A DNA stretch of 35,321 nucleotides from positions 1-35,321 of the forward strand of contig JACCTU010000191.1 in NCBI GenBank assembly GCA_013812235.1, written 5' to 3'. Shown one piece after another: positions 1-11,539 of this stretch. Made by a program: the position numbers and the translations under genes. The notes below the pieces were generated by a model that was given only the letters and a program-made list of their open reading frames with translations, searched no databases and was not told the DNA's origin. How positions within the stretch are numbered: the first letter of the stretch is position 1; the number at the start of each line of letters is the position of its first letter. This DNA is from Actinomycetota bacterium (GTDB lineage: Bacteria; Actinomycetota; Thermoleophilia; Gaiellales; Gaiellaceae).

Positions 1-727
1 CGTGCCCGCCGAGCAGGCGCCCGGTGTCCTTCACCTGCATGTCGCGCTTGACCGCGGACTCGAAGAGGTCGCCGATCGTGCCCGCGAGCGCCAGCACCGC
101 GCCGACGACGATCGCCTCCCAGATCTCGAGGAAGCGCTCGCGATCCTGGTAGAGCGCAAAGAACGCGACGAGCACCGAGGCCGCGAAGCCGGCGACGAAC
201 CCCTCCCACGTCTTCCCCGGCGACATCACCGCGGCCAGCTTGTGCCGACCCACCAGCCGTCCCGCAAAGTAGGCTGCCGTGTCGCTCGCCCAGACGGCGA
301 GCAGCACCGTGAAGATCGCGAGCCGCCCGAGGGAGTCGTCTCCGATGTCGCGCAGCAGGATCAGGTGACCGATGCCCGCGCCGATCCAGAACGCACCGAG
401 GATCGTCGACGCGATCGTCACCGTCCCGGACTGCCGCGTCTCGGCGACCCCGTAGAGGCCGAATGCGAAGACGAACGTCGAGAGCAAGCCGGCGAGCAGC
501 CAGCCCGCGCCGCCGAGCTCGGCGCCGACCAGCCCAACGAGGACGCCTGCGAACCCGGCGAGCACGAGCGGCCGCAACGGACGGATCGTCGTGTAGAGCT
601 CGTGCAGCGCGAGAACCGCGGCGACCGTCGCCACTCCGAAGAGCCACCACCCGTCGAAGTACGCGGCGGCCAGCACCGATACGAGCAGGGGTACAGCAAC
701 GAGGATTCGGCCTGCGAGGTCTCTCAT
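1..727 (-). CDS. cdsA: Phosphatidate cytidylyltransferase, C-terminus truncated by window edge
   Basis: Hand translation from ATG at 727: MRDLAGRILVAVPLLVSVLAAAYFDGWWLFG...SDTAAYFAGRLVGRHKLAAVMSPGKTWEGFVAG...GTIGDLFESAVKRDMQVKDTGRLLGGH; CdsA signature SPGKTWEG / D..ES..KR...KD. Not in ORF track because the stop lies outside the window. ATGA overlap with uppS. Confidence 0.93.
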   Translation of the reverse strand, partial: MRDLAGRILVAVPLLVSVLAAAYFDGWWLFGVATVAAVLALHELYTTIRPLRPLVLAGFAGVLVGLVGAELGGAGWLLAGLLSTFVFAFGLYGVAETRQSGTVTIASTILGAFWIGAGIGHLILLRDIGDDSLGRLAIFTVLLAVWASDTAAYFAGRLVGRHKLAAVMSPGKTWEGFVAGFAASVLVAFFALYQDRERFLEIWEAIVVGAVLALAGTIGDLFESAVKRDMQVKDTGRLLGGH

Positions 728-1418
728 CGCGCGCCGAAACGGCGGCGGCGTTGGGCGAACGTCTCGAGTGCCGCGCGCAGCTCGTCCGCGCCGAAGTCCG
801 GCCAGAGCGCTTCCGTGAAGACGAGCTCCGCGTACGCGAGCTGCCAGAGCAGGAAGTTCGAGATCCTCTGTTCACCCGACGTTCGGACGAGCAGGTCGGG
901 GTCCGGCATCGCAGGCTCGTAGAGATGCTCCGCGATCAGCTCCTCGTCGATCGCGTCCGGCGCGGCCCCGCTCACCGTGATCTCGCGCACGGCCTCGACG
1001 AGCTCCGCGCGCCCGCCGTAGTCGAAGCAGATCCACAGGCGCAACCGGTCGTTCTCGATGGTCTCCTCCTCGAGCGCGACCATGCGCGCGAGGAGCGAGT
1101 CCGGCGCGCGGTCCCGGCGCCCGACGAAGCGGACGCGAACACCTTCCTTCGCCAAGTCGGGCAACTCGCGCTCGATCGTGTCGCCGAAGATCTCCATCAG
1201 ATCCTCGACCTCGTCCACCGGCCGCGACCAGTTCTCCGTCGAGAACGCGTACACGGCAAGCGATTCGACGCCGAGGTCGATCGCCGCCTCGACCGTGCGC
1301 CTGAGCGCCTTCGTGCCGGCGCGGTGGCCCTCGGCAACGGGCAGGCCCCGCTGCTCGGCCCAGCGGCCGTTGCCGTCCATGATGACCGCGACGGCGCGGG
1401 CGAGCTCGGTCGCCGCCA

Positions 1419-1419
<1 letters not shown>
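724..1419 (-). CDS. uppS: Isoprenyl (undecaprenyl diphosphate) synthase
   Basis: MDGNGRWAEQRGLPVAEGHRAG, YAFSTENWSRP, PDLLVRTSGEQRISNFLLWQLAYAEL motifs of cis-prenyltransferases. Confidence 0.95.
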
Positions 1420-3542
<2,123 letters not shown>

Positions 3543-3546
<4 letters not shown>

Positions 3547-4376
3547 GTGGTCACCTCTTCGGCGACCGGCTCCTCCTTCTGCGCGACCTGCTCGTCGTCG
3601 CCCTCCGGCACCGTCTCGGTCTCCGTCTCCGTTTCCGCCCCGGTCGGCGGCTCCGGGGCCCTCGGCGTCGCGCGGCTGAGCTCCTGCTCAGTCACGCCCG
3701 CCTTGCCCGCCTCGATCCCGTCGGCGATCACGCGCGCCACGAGCTCGCACGAGCGGATCGCGTCGTCGTTGCCGGGAATCACGAAGTCGGCCTCGTCGGG
3801 ATCGCAGTTCGTGTCGACGAGCGCGATCACCGGGAGGTTCAGCCGGCGGGCCTCGGCGACGCCGAGCTGCTCCTTGCGCAGGTCGAGGATGAACACCGCG
3901 TCGGGGTGGCGCTTCATGTCGGCGACGCCGCCGAGGTTCGCGTCGAGCTTCTCAAGCTGGCCCAGCAGCTCGATCCGCTCTTTCGGCGGGAGCAGCTCGA
4001 GCTGGCCCTCCTCCTTGAGCCGGCGCAGCTCGTGGAGGCGGTCGATCCGGCTGTGGATCGTGCGCCAGTTCGTGAGCAGCCCACCGAGCCAACGGTGGTT
4101 GACGTACGGCATCCCGACGCGCTTGGCGTGGTTCTCCACCGCGTCCTGCGCCTGCTTCTTCGTGCCGACGAAGAGCACCGTGCCGTTTCGGGCCGCGATG
4201 TTCTTCGCGAATTCGTACGCCTCCTCGAGCAGCTGCTGCGTCTGCTGGAGGTCGATGATGTAGATGCCACCCCGCTCCGTGAAGATGAAGCGGCGCATCT
4301 TGGGGTTCCAGCGCCTCGTCTGGTGGCCGAAGTGGACCCCGGCCTCGAGGAGCTCTCTCATGCTGACGACGGACAT
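3543..4376 (-). CDS. rpsB: 30S ribosomal protein S2 with acidic C-terminal tail
   Basis: [48 protein letters not shown] upstream of ATG; tail ...[16 protein letters not shown]... Confidence 0.97.
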
Positions 4377-4546
4377 GGTGGCATAGCCTCCGTTTCTCGG
4401 TTTCGTTGTCTACTGCCTCCGGCGGGCTCGGCTGGAACCGGGGATCCGTCGTCCCCGGCACCGCCACCCGAGTCGCCCCGCCGGGTCGAAGGAGTGGAAC
4501 CGTGAATGCTAGCGGGAGCCGCCCGGATCGGCCGTATCCTGGCCCC

Positions 4547-5491
4547 GTGCCGGACGTGTCGGAGCCGCTGACCGCCCTGGCCGAGGAGATCCGCGTAGCC
4601 GCCTGGGAGCTGGCCGTCGAGGTCGTCGACGAGGGACTACGGGAGGACGCCGTCCCCTCGCTCCAGCGGCTCGGCCAGGTCGGCCAGGTCGGGGACATGC
4701 CGACCTTCATCGTCGAGCTCTCGAAGGAGCTCGCCGAGCCTCAGCCCGGACGGATGCGCCGCGGCGGGCCGCTAGCCGGCCTGGTTCGCGACCACGCGCG
4801 GGAGCGGGAGGCCCTCGGGTTCGCACCGCGCGAGATCGTCACGGAGCTGCTCGTCTTGCGGCGGGTGCTCTGGCGATTCGTCTCCTCGCGCGCACCCGGC
4901 CTCACTGGGAGCGAGGTGCTCGAGGCCGAGCGGCGCCTGAACGACAGCCTGGACCAGCTCGTCGCCGAGTGCGTCGTCGCCTACTTCGACCGTGCGACCG
5001 CGGAGCTCGCGGATCAGGCCAGGCGGGACCCGCTCACCGAGCTCCTGAATCACGCGGCCTTCGGCGTGGGCGTCGAGGAGGAGCTCGGCCGCGCGCGACG
5101 CTACGAGCGCGGGCTGACGCTCGTCTACGTGGACGTCGACGCGTTCAAGTCGATCAACGACGAGCTCGGACACCCGGAGGGCGACCGGGTGCTGCGTCGC
5201 GTGGCCGCGCTCCTCACCGAGTCACTCCGTGGGTCGGACCTCGCCGGTCGTCTGGGCGGGGACGAGTTCGCGGTCTGCCTGATCGAGAGCGACCTCGAAA
5301 CGGGCGGCCGGTTCCTCGCGCGGCTGCACGACCTCGTGGACGAGGAGGCGGCCTCTGGAAGACTGCCGGAAGGGTTCGCGCTCAGCGCGGGGCTCGCGTC
5401 GTATCCGCACGACGCCGTGTCCTCGGACGCGCTCTTCCGCCTCGCCGACGAACGGCTGTACGAAGCAAAGCGCGCGAAAACCTCGGGCTAG
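4547..5491 (+). CDS. GGDEF-domain diguanylate cyclase with RsbR-like N-terminal helical region
   Basis: RDPLTELLNHAAF...DVDAFKSINDELGHPEGDRVLRRVA...GRLGGDEFAVCL; GTG start at 4547 preceded by TATCCT 6 nt upstream. Confidence 0.88.
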   Translation: MPDVSEPLTALAEEIRVAAWELAVEVVDEGLREDAVPSLQRLGQVGQVGDMPTFIVELSKELAEPQPGRMRRGGPLAGLVRDHAREREALGFAPREIVTELLVLRRVLWRFVSSRAPGLTGSEVLEAERRLNDSLDQLVAECVVAYFDRATAELADQARRDPLTELLNHAAFGVGVEEELGRARRYERGLTLVYVDVDAFKSINDELGHPEGDRVLRRVAALLTESLRGSDLAGRLGGDEFAVCLIESDLETGGRFLARLHDLVDEEAASGRLPEGFALSAGLASYPHDAVSSDALFRLADERLYEAKRAKTSG

Positions 5492-6387
5492 CGCGCCCGC
5501 GCGAGTGCGGCGGCGAGGTCGTGCGGGAGCGGCGACGTCGCCTCGACGCGCCGGCCCGTGATCGGATGGTCGAAGCCGAGTCGCACTGCGTGGAGGAACT
5601 GACGCTCGAGCCCGAGCTCACCGCCGATCCCATAGACCGCGTCGCCGGCCACCGGCAGGTTGATCGCCGCGAGGTGGACCCGGATCTGGTGCATCCTCCC
5701 CGTCTCGAGCCGCACGCGAAGCAACGCGTGGCGCGGTAATCGCTCCTCGAGCTCGAAGTGCGTCACCGCCTCGCGCGGCGTCTCCGTGTCGAGCGACTGT
5801 CGCGTCGCGTCGCGGCGGTCACGGCCGATCGGCGCCTCGATCCGGCCGGAACGCGATCGCGGCTTCCCACGGACGAGCGCGAGGTACTCGCGTTCGAGTT
5901 TGCGCGCGCGAACAAGCTCTTGAAGCCGCTCGAATGCCTCGTTCGAGCGTGCGACGACGAGCAGCCCGGACGTGTCGCGGTCGAGCCGGTGCACGATCCC
6001 GAGCCGGCCCTCCTCTCCCCCGGCCGCGCCGTGGCTGAGCAACGCATCCGCCAGCGTCCCGGCCGCGTGGCCGGCGCCCGGGTGCACGACGAGACCCGGC
6101 GGCTTGTCGACGACGAGCAGGTGCTCGTCTTGGTGCGCGACGTGGAGCGACGGCGACTCCTCGACCGCAGCCGCCACGGCCGCCTCCCGCTCGGGCACTT
6201 CGAAGGCGATCTCCTCGCCCTCCTGCACGCGGTAGCTCTTCGCGCGTCGCTCCCCGTCGACCGTGACGGCTCCCCGCTCGCGCAGAAGCCGCTCCGCGTC
6301 CGCGCGCGAGCCGACCTCCTCGAGCGACGCGAGGAAGCGGTCGAGCCGCTCGCCGGCGGCGTCAGCGGTGACGCGGAGGCGGGCGAT
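5488..6387 (-). CDS. RluA/RluD-family pseudouridine synthase with S4 domain; start codon unresolved
   Basis: GIVHRLDRDTSGLLVVAR (catalytic Asp motif), GRMHQIRVHLA, NLPVAGDAVYG; S4 domain AGERLDRFLASLEEVGSRADAERLLRERGAVTVDGER lies upstream of the first canonical start (GTG 6228); frame is open back to 6393. Confidence 0.88.
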   Translation of the reverse strand: MARLRVTADAAGERLDRFLASLEEVGSRADAERLLRERGAVTVDGERRAKSYRVQEGEEIAFEVPEREAAVAAAVEESPSLHVAHQDEHLLVVDKPPGLVVHPGAGHAAGTLADALLSHGAAGGEEGRLGIVHRLDRDTSGLLVVARSNEAFERLQELVRARKLEREYLALVRGKPRSRSGRIEAPIGRDRRDATRQSLDTETPREAVTHFELEERLPRHALLRVRLETGRMHQIRVHLAAINLPVAGDAVYGIGGELGLERQFLHAVRLGFDHPITGRRVEATSPLPHDLAAALARAR

Positions 6388-6925
6388 CGGAGATCAGCGC
6401 GGCGCCCAGCAGGAGGGCGACGCCGACGACGATGAAGGTGTCGGCGAGGTTGAACGCCGGCCAGAAGTCGAGGTCGAGGAAGTCCGTGACGTGCCCCAGC
6501 CGTACGCGGTCGGCGAGGTTCGAGACGCTTCCGCCGACGACGAGCCCGAGCCCGACCGGCATCACGGGGTGACGCGCGCCCGACCGGGCGAAGACGACGA
6601 GGAGCCAGGCGATCACCATCGCGGTCAGCACGATCACGAGCGTCGTTGCATCGGGAAAGAATCCGAACGCGATGCCGGAGTTCTGCACGTGGTGCAGGTC
6701 GAGTGGTCCGGCAACGTGTCGTGACTCTCCGAGCTCGAGCGTGCCGGCGACGATGCGCTTCGTGATCTGGTCGGCGACGACGGCCGCGCCTGCGACCGCC
6801 CCGAGCCCGACCCACTCGTGGACGCCCGCGGTGAGCGAGCGCTCCGCAACCGACACGGGCGCGAGACCGTCCGTCGCTGAGCCGACGCGCACGTCGACCG
6901 GAGGCCTCCGGGTAGGGGCGCTCAT
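6362..6925 (-). CDS. lspA: Lipoprotein signal peptidase (signal peptidase II)
   Basis: ADQITKRIV, NSGIAFGFF, GGSVSNLADRVRLGHVTDFLDL, FNLADTFIVVG (both catalytic Asp motifs). Confidence 0.93.
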   Translation of the reverse strand: MSAPTRRPPVDVRVGSATDGLAPVSVAERSLTAGVHEWVGLGAVAGAAVVADQITKRIVAGTLELGESRHVAGPLDLHHVQNSGIAFGFFPDATTLVIVLTAMVIAWLLVVFARSGARHPVMPVGLGLVVGGSVSNLADRVRLGHVTDFLDLDFWPAFNLADTFIVVGVALLLGAALISDRPPPRHR

Positions 6926-7278
6926 CGAAGCTTCGCGCAGTCGATGCAGAGGTCGGTCCACGGGAGCGCCTCGAGACGCTCTTCGCCGATCGGCTTGCCG
7001 CAGTTCGTGCAGGTGCCGTACGTTCCGTCCTCGATCCGCTGGAGGGCGGCGTCGATCGACTTCAGGATGTCCTCCTCGTTCTCGGTGAGCCCGTAGTCGA
7101 GCTCGCGGTCGTGCATCGCCGTCGCGGTGTCGGCGAGGTGCTGGTCCGAAGTCTCCTCGCCGGTTTCGTCCTCGACGCTGCCGGGGTTCTCGTTCCTGAG
7201 GTTCTCCAGTGCCGCCGCGATGCGAGTCCGCTCGGCGAGCAGGGCGTCACGGAAGCGGTTCGTGTCGATCGAGCTCAT
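6922..7278 (-). CDS. DksA/TraR C4-type zinc finger protein
   Basis: YGTCTNCGKPIGEERLEALPWTDLCIDCA; four-Cys zinc finger and upstream coiled coil. Confidence 0.92.
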   Translation of the reverse strand: MSSIDTNRFRDALLAERTRIAAALENLRNENPGSVEDETGEETSDQHLADTATAMHDRELDYGLTENEEDILKSIDAALQRIEDGTYGTCTNCGKPIGEERLEALPWTDLCIDCAKLR

Positions 7279-7562
7279 GCGTCCTTTCTCTCCACCGAGG
7301 CCATGCGCGCCTCCGTCTCGTCGGCCCGGAGGCCGTCCACCTCCACAATCTTGTCACGGGAGCCGAACCCGGAAACGAGCCTGACGGTCCTGGGCTGCAC
7401 TCCGAGCGCCCGGGCGACCAGGTCGACGACCGCCGCGTTCGCAGCGCCGCGCTCCGGCGCCGCGGCCACGCGCACCTTCCAGGCATCCCCGTAGCGCCCG
7501 ACGACGCCGGAGTTCACGGCGCCGGGAACGACGCGGAGCCGAAGCCGGGTCGATGCCACCAT
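7275..7562 (-). CDS. DUF167 (YggU) family protein
   Basis: LRLRVVPGA..., WKVRVAAAPERGAANAAVVDLVARALGV, VRLVSGFGSRDKIVEV. Confidence 0.88.
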   Translation of the reverse strand: MVASTRLRLRVVPGAVNSGVVGRYGDAWKVRVAAAPERGAANAAVVDLVARALGVQPRTVRLVSGFGSRDKIVEVDGLRADETEARMASVERKDA

Positions 7563-7568
7563 CGAAGG

Positions 7569-8009
7569 CTAGGCGGCCTCGCGCTCCTCGGTCGATTCGG
7601 CCTCCTCGAAGGCGAGAGCCTCGAGCGCCGAGCGGAGCAGCGAACGGATCCGCCGCGCCTCGGCGGCCAGGTACTCGCGCTCGGCGTGGGCGCGGCGGGT
7701 CACCGCGCGGGCCTCCGCGTGTGCCTCCGTCAGCAGGAGCTCGGACTCCTTGCGCGCCTGCTCCTTCAGCTCCTGCGACGCGCGCTCCGCCGAGACGAGC
7801 GTCGTGCGAAGCAGCGCCTCGAGCTCGCGGAAGCGAACGAGCTCACGTTCGAGGTGCTCGACCTTGTCGCCGAGATCGGCACGGTCGCGCCAGACGTCCT
7901 CGTAGCTCTCGGCGATCTCTTCGAGCGTGGCGTCGACGAACGTGCGCTTGTAGCCGAACAACGCGCGCTCGAGCCGGATGTGCTTGATCTCGACTGGCGA
8001 AAGTCCCAT
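7569..8009 (-). CDS. DivIVA-domain protein
   Basis: MGLSPVEIKHIRLERALFGYKRTFVDATLEEIAESYE typical DivIVA N-terminus; coiled coil; downstream of sepF/yggT. Start at 8009, not the ORF-track start 8153. Confidence 0.9.
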   Translation of the reverse strand: MGLSPVEIKHIRLERALFGYKRTFVDATLEEIAESYEDVWRDRADLGDKVEHLERELVRFRELEALLRTTLVSAERASQELKEQARKESELLLTEAHAEARAVTRRAHAEREYLAAEARRIRSLLRSALEALAFEEAESTEEREAA

Positions 8010-8020
8010 AGGTGCGCTCC

Positions 8021-8329
8021 TTACAGTCGGTCGAGGATCGCGTTCAGGATCTGCTGGAAGATCAGCAGCGCGATGACCGCGAGCATCGGTGAGAGATCGA
8101 GCGGTCCGAGGGGCGGCACGACGCGCCGGAAGAGGCGCAGGTACGGGTCGCAAACGTCGTACAGAAACCGCTGGATCCGGTTGAGGGTCGGCGAGTACGG
8201 CAGCCTGATCCAGCTCGTGATGATGTAGAGGAGGATGACGAGGATGTAGACGCCGATGAAGACGTCCAGGAAGCTCTGAACCACCCCGACGGCGTCGAAG
8301 AGCAGCATCAAGCTGGCAGTGTCGCCCAT
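8021..8329 (-). CDS. YggT family membrane protein
   Basis: Two hydrophobic segments and ...LNRIQRFLYDVCDPYLRLFRRVVPPLGPLDLSPMLAVIALLIFQQIL. Confidence 0.92.
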   Translation of the reverse strand: MGDTASLMLLFDAVGVVQSFLDVFIGVYILVILLYIITSWIRLPYSPTLNRIQRFLYDVCDPYLRLFRRVVPPLGPLDLSPMLAVIALLIFQQILNAILDRL

Positions 8330-8374
8330 CGCGCCTCTCTTTCGCCCCTGCGGGCGGCTTTCCTGTTGGGAGGG

Positions 8375-8899
8375 TTAAGCCTGATTGAAGAAGCCGCCGC
8401 GCTCGAGCAGGCGCGCGCGCTCCTCTGCCGAGACCTCGACGTTCTGCGGGGTCAGCAGGAAGACCTTGTCGGCAACCCGCTGCATCCCCCCGTCCAGCGC
8501 GTAGGTCAGTCCGCTGGCGAAGTCGATCAGCCGCTTCGAGAGCTCCTGGTCGGAGCTCTGGAGGTTCAGGATCACCGGGATGTCCTGCTTGAAACGGTCG
8601 GCGATCTGCTGCGCGTCGTTGAAGCTCCGCGGGATCACGAGGTGCATCCGAACCGAGCCCGGCCCGTCGGCGGCGCGAAGCCTCGGCCGCATCGGGGTGG
8701 CGGCCGGCTGCTCGCCGGAATCGGTCCAGTCGTCGAACTGCTCCTGCCGTCGTCGTGGCGCGAGCCTGCGGACGTTGGGCCGGTCGGAGTACGTCCGCTC
8801 GAGCTCCTCCTCCGTCACGAAGCCGTCCTCGTCCCAGTCGTCCTCCTCGGCGATTCCGAAGTAGACCAGCGTCCGGTTCCAGATGTCCGCGAAAGCCAT
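8375..8899 (-). CDS. sepF: Cell division protein SepF
   Basis: VHLVIPRSFNDAQQIADRFKQDIPVILNLQSSDQELSKRLIDFASGLTYALDGGMQRVADKVFLLTPQNVEV. Confidence 0.95.
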   Translation of the reverse strand: MAFADIWNRTLVYFGIAEEDDWDEDGFVTEEELERTYSDRPNVRRLAPRRRQEQFDDWTDSGEQPAATPMRPRLRAADGPGSVRMHLVIPRSFNDAQQIADRFKQDIPVILNLQSSDQELSKRLIDFASGLTYALDGGMQRVADKVFLLTPQNVEVSAEERARLLERGGFFNQA

Positions 8900-8904
8900 G
8901 ACGC

Positions 8905-9498
8905 CTAATGGTAGAGCGTTGAGCCGACGCGGATCAGCGTCGCGCCCTCGTCGACGGCCACCCGCCAGTCCTGGCTCGTGCCCATCGAGAGCCCTTCCAA
9001 GGCGTTCGCCTCGGCCAGCTCGCGGAGGCGACGGAAATACCGGCGCGACGACTCGGGGTCTTCCGTCGCGGGCGGCATCGTCATCAGCCCGCGAACGTTC
9101 GGATAGAGGCCGAGGAAGCGCTCCAGGCTTTCGGGGTCGACGCCCGACTTCGTGTGCTCGCCCGAAAGGTTCACCTCGACGAGCGCGGGGATCTCCAGGC
9201 GCCGCGCGGCCGACTCGGAGTCGAGCGAGTGGCAGAGCTCGCAGATTGCGTTGACCGTCTTCGCCTTGCGGCTCTGCAGGTGGCCGATGAAGTGCCAGCG
9301 GAAGGCATCGCCGTACCTTTCGTGTTTCGCCTCGAGCTCCTGCGCCCGGTTCTCCCCCACGACCTCGATGCCTGCCTCGGCGAGCAGGCCCAAATCGTTC
9401 AGCGAGACGTACTTCGTCGCAGCGACCACGGTCACCCGGGCGCCGGCTTCGGCGCGGATCGCGTCGTAGCGCTGCCTGATCTCTTCAGCCGATAACAA
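8905..9498 (-). CDS. YggS family PLP homeostasis protein
   Basis: VTVVAATKYVS, VGENRAQELEAKHE, WHFIGHLQSRKAK, GLMTMPP, LSMGTSQDWRVAVDEGATLIRVGS. Confidence 0.95.
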   Translation of the reverse strand: MLSAEEIRQRYDAIRAEAGARVTVVAATKYVSLNDLGLLAEAGIEVVGENRAQELEAKHERYGDAFRWHFIGHLQSRKAKTVNAICELCHSLDSESAARRLEIPALVEVNLSGEHTKSGVDPESLERFLGLYPNVRGLMTMPPATEDPESSRRYFRRLRELAEANALEGLSMGTSQDWRVAVDEGATLIRVGSTLYH

Positions 9499-10186
9499 CG
9501 CCGATCACACCCTGACGTCCGGTGACGCCGTCGTCGCGACGGTGTGAGAAGAAGAGCTCGGGGTTGCACGAGGTGCAGAGGTCGAATCGCTCGACCGTCG
9601 TCACGCCCGCGTCGCCGAGCGCGCGCTCCGCCGCGGTCCAAAGGTCGAGCTTTCGATTCGTCAGGACGTCCGAGCCGAAGCGTTGCCGGAACGGCTCGGC
9701 CGCCTCCGAGCCCACCTCATAGCAGCAGGGTCCGATCGCCGGTCCGACGGCGGCACGCAGCGTCCCGCCGAGAGCCGCCACGCCCGCTTCGACGATGCCT
9801 TCGAGCAGCCCGCGCCAGCCCGCGTGGAGCACGGCTAGAGCCGCACGATCCTCACGCGCGATGGCGATCGCGACGCAGTCGGCCGTGAGCTTCAGCATCG
9901 GTACGCCGGGCTCGTCGGTCCACAGCCCGTCGCCCGGCTCGCCGCGGCTCCCCTCCTGTGCGCGGTTGACGATGGCCGAGTGTTGCTGGCGATTCAGCGC
10001 GAGCCTCGCGACCTCGGCGCCGACCTGCGCACACAGCCGACGACGGTTCTCCTCGACGTGCGCTTCGCGGTCGAGGGTGAGCTTGCCGAGGTTCAGCGAC
10101 GCGAACGGCCCTTCGCTGACCCCGCCGACGCGCGTCGAGAAGGCGACCTCGTACGCGGGGCCGCAGTCCCAACGGAACACGGTCAC
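9485..10186 (-). CDS. pgeF: Laccase-domain purine nucleosidase / polyphenol oxidase family (YfiH/YlmD)
   Basis: FSTRVGGVSEGPFASLNLG, LTADCVAIAIA, VLHAGWRGLLEGIVEAGV, CTSCNPELFFSHRRD. Confidence 0.93.
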   Translation of the reverse strand: MTVFRWDCGPAYEVAFSTRVGGVSEGPFASLNLGKLTLDREAHVEENRRRLCAQVGAEVARLALNRQQHSAIVNRAQEGSRGEPGDGLWTDEPGVPMLKLTADCVAIAIAREDRAALAVLHAGWRGLLEGIVEAGVAALGGTLRAAVGPAIGPCCYEVGSEAAEPFRQRFGSDVLTNRKLDLWTAAERALGDAGVTTVERFDLCTSCNPELFFSHRRDDGVTGRQGVIGVVIG

Positions 10187-11520
10187 AACAATCCCCGAGC
10201 TTCTTCGATCAGCCGCTCGCGGGTGTTCAACGCGGGGTCCTCGACGACCCGTTCCAGCAGTGTCGCCAGCACTTCGCCGATCCGCGGGCCTTCGGCAAGC
10301 CCCAGCGTCATGAGCTCTCGTCCGTCGATCGCAAGGTCGGAGAGCCGATGGGGCTGATCACGCGCACTCTCGAGCGCGAGCAGCCAGTGCCGCATGAGCT
10401 CGACCTCCTTGTCGGGCACCCGCTTGCCCTGAACGTCGGCGACCTTGTGCTTGGCGACGTCGACTGCGACCTCATCTCCGAGCGTCGCAAGCGCTCGTCG
10501 CGCCGTCAGGGGCGCCGTGTCGGGCACCGGATGGTCGTGGTTCGCAACGATCGCGGCGACGCGGCGCTGCAAGCGAGTCGGGTAGCGCAGACGTCCGAGC
10601 ACCCCGCGCGCAATCTCCGACCCTGCGTCCGCGTGCTCGTGTCCGTCCGCGCGGACCTTGCCGAGATCGTGGAGCAGCGCAGCGAGCCGAACGGCCAGAG
10701 GTGCACCGTCCTCGGCGGCAGCCTGGACGACCGTGAAGTGGTGCTCGTCGAGCGGCAGATGCTGCCGCTCGTTCGACAGTTCCCGCCCGATCGCAGGCGC
10801 GTATTCCGGGATGAGTGCCCCCAGCACGCCCGTGTCGCGGGCGAGCCGGAGCGCCTTCGCCGGATGGGCGCCGAGCAGCAGCTTCGAGAGCTCCCCCAGC
10901 CCGTCGGAACTGAGCCCCCCGCCGACGCGCTCGGCCGACACGAGCCGCACCGACTCGGCGCTCTCGCGCATCTGCCCCAGCGTCTGCTCGTCCGGGTCGA
11001 GGTCGTGCTCGGAGACGAAGCGGAGCCCCCGGACGAGGCGCAGCGGGTCCTCGCGAAAGCTCTCGGGGGAGACCGTCCGAAGCACGCGAGCACGCAGGTC
11101 GTCCTGCCCCCCGAAGGGGTCGAGGAGTTCGCCGGTCTCGAGGCGCTTCGCGATCGCGTTGATCGTGAAGTCGCGGCGCGCCATGTCCTGCTCCAGCGAG
11201 ATTTCGGGCGACGCGACGATCTCGAAGTCGTGTCGGCCGGGCCCCGTCGAGCGCTCTGTGCGTGGCGGCGCGAACTCGATCCCGGCCGGCGCGATCGAGC
11301 GAAGCGCGCGGTCGGTCGGGTAGAGCCTCAGCCCGACGCGCCGGCCTGCGACCTCGAGGTCCTCGACCCGCCCGTGCGACGCGAGCGCTTCGCGCAGCTC
11401 CTCGTAGCCCACGCCAGGGACGACGAAGTCCTGGTCCTTCGCCGGTCGCCCGAGCAGCTCGTCGCGCACGGCGCCTCCCACGAGGTACGCGTCGAGGCCG
11501 AGCGAGTGGGCGAAGGCGGA
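10183..11520 (-). CDS. CCA tRNA nucleotidyltransferase / poly(A) polymerase family with HD domain; start codon unresolved
   Basis: AYLVGGAVRDELLGRPAKDQDFVV, RRDFTINAIA, DPLRLVRGLRF, LLHDLGK; conserved SAFAHSLGLDAYLV is upstream of the first canonical start (GTG 11481). Confidence 0.9.
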   Translation of the reverse strand, partial: SAFAHSLGLDAYLVGGAVRDELLGRPAKDQDFVVPGVGYEELREALASHGRVEDLEVAGRRVGLRLYPTDRALRSIAPAGIEFAPPRTERSTGPGRHDFEIVASPEISLEQDMARRDFTINAIAKRLETGELLDPFGGQDDLRARVLRTVSPESFREDPLRLVRGLRFVSEHDLDPDEQTLGQMRESAESVRLVSAERVGGGLSSDGLGELSKLLLGAHPAKALRLARDTGVLGALIPEYAPAIGRELSNERQHLPLDEHHFTVVQAAAEDGAPLAVRLAALLHDLGKVRADGHEHADAGSEIARGVLGRLRYPTRLQRRVAAIVANHDHPVPDTAPLTARRALATLGDEVAVDVAKHKVADVQGKRVPDKEVELMRHWLLALESARDQPHRLSDLAIDGRELMTLGLAEGPRIGEVLATLLERVVEDPALNTRERLIEEARGLL

Positions 11521-11539
11521 GACGGGCGACTCAGCCGAC

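Noticed and set aside
3590-3650. ETETETET repeat in the S2 C-terminal tail as a functional element
   Set aside because: Acidic low-complexity tails are common on actinobacterial S2; no further evidence.
8342-8368. CGCCCctgcGGGCG hairpin between sepF and yggT as a terminator
   Set aside because: Short 5-bp stem inside a co-directional operon with no T-tract; could be chance in GC-rich DNA.
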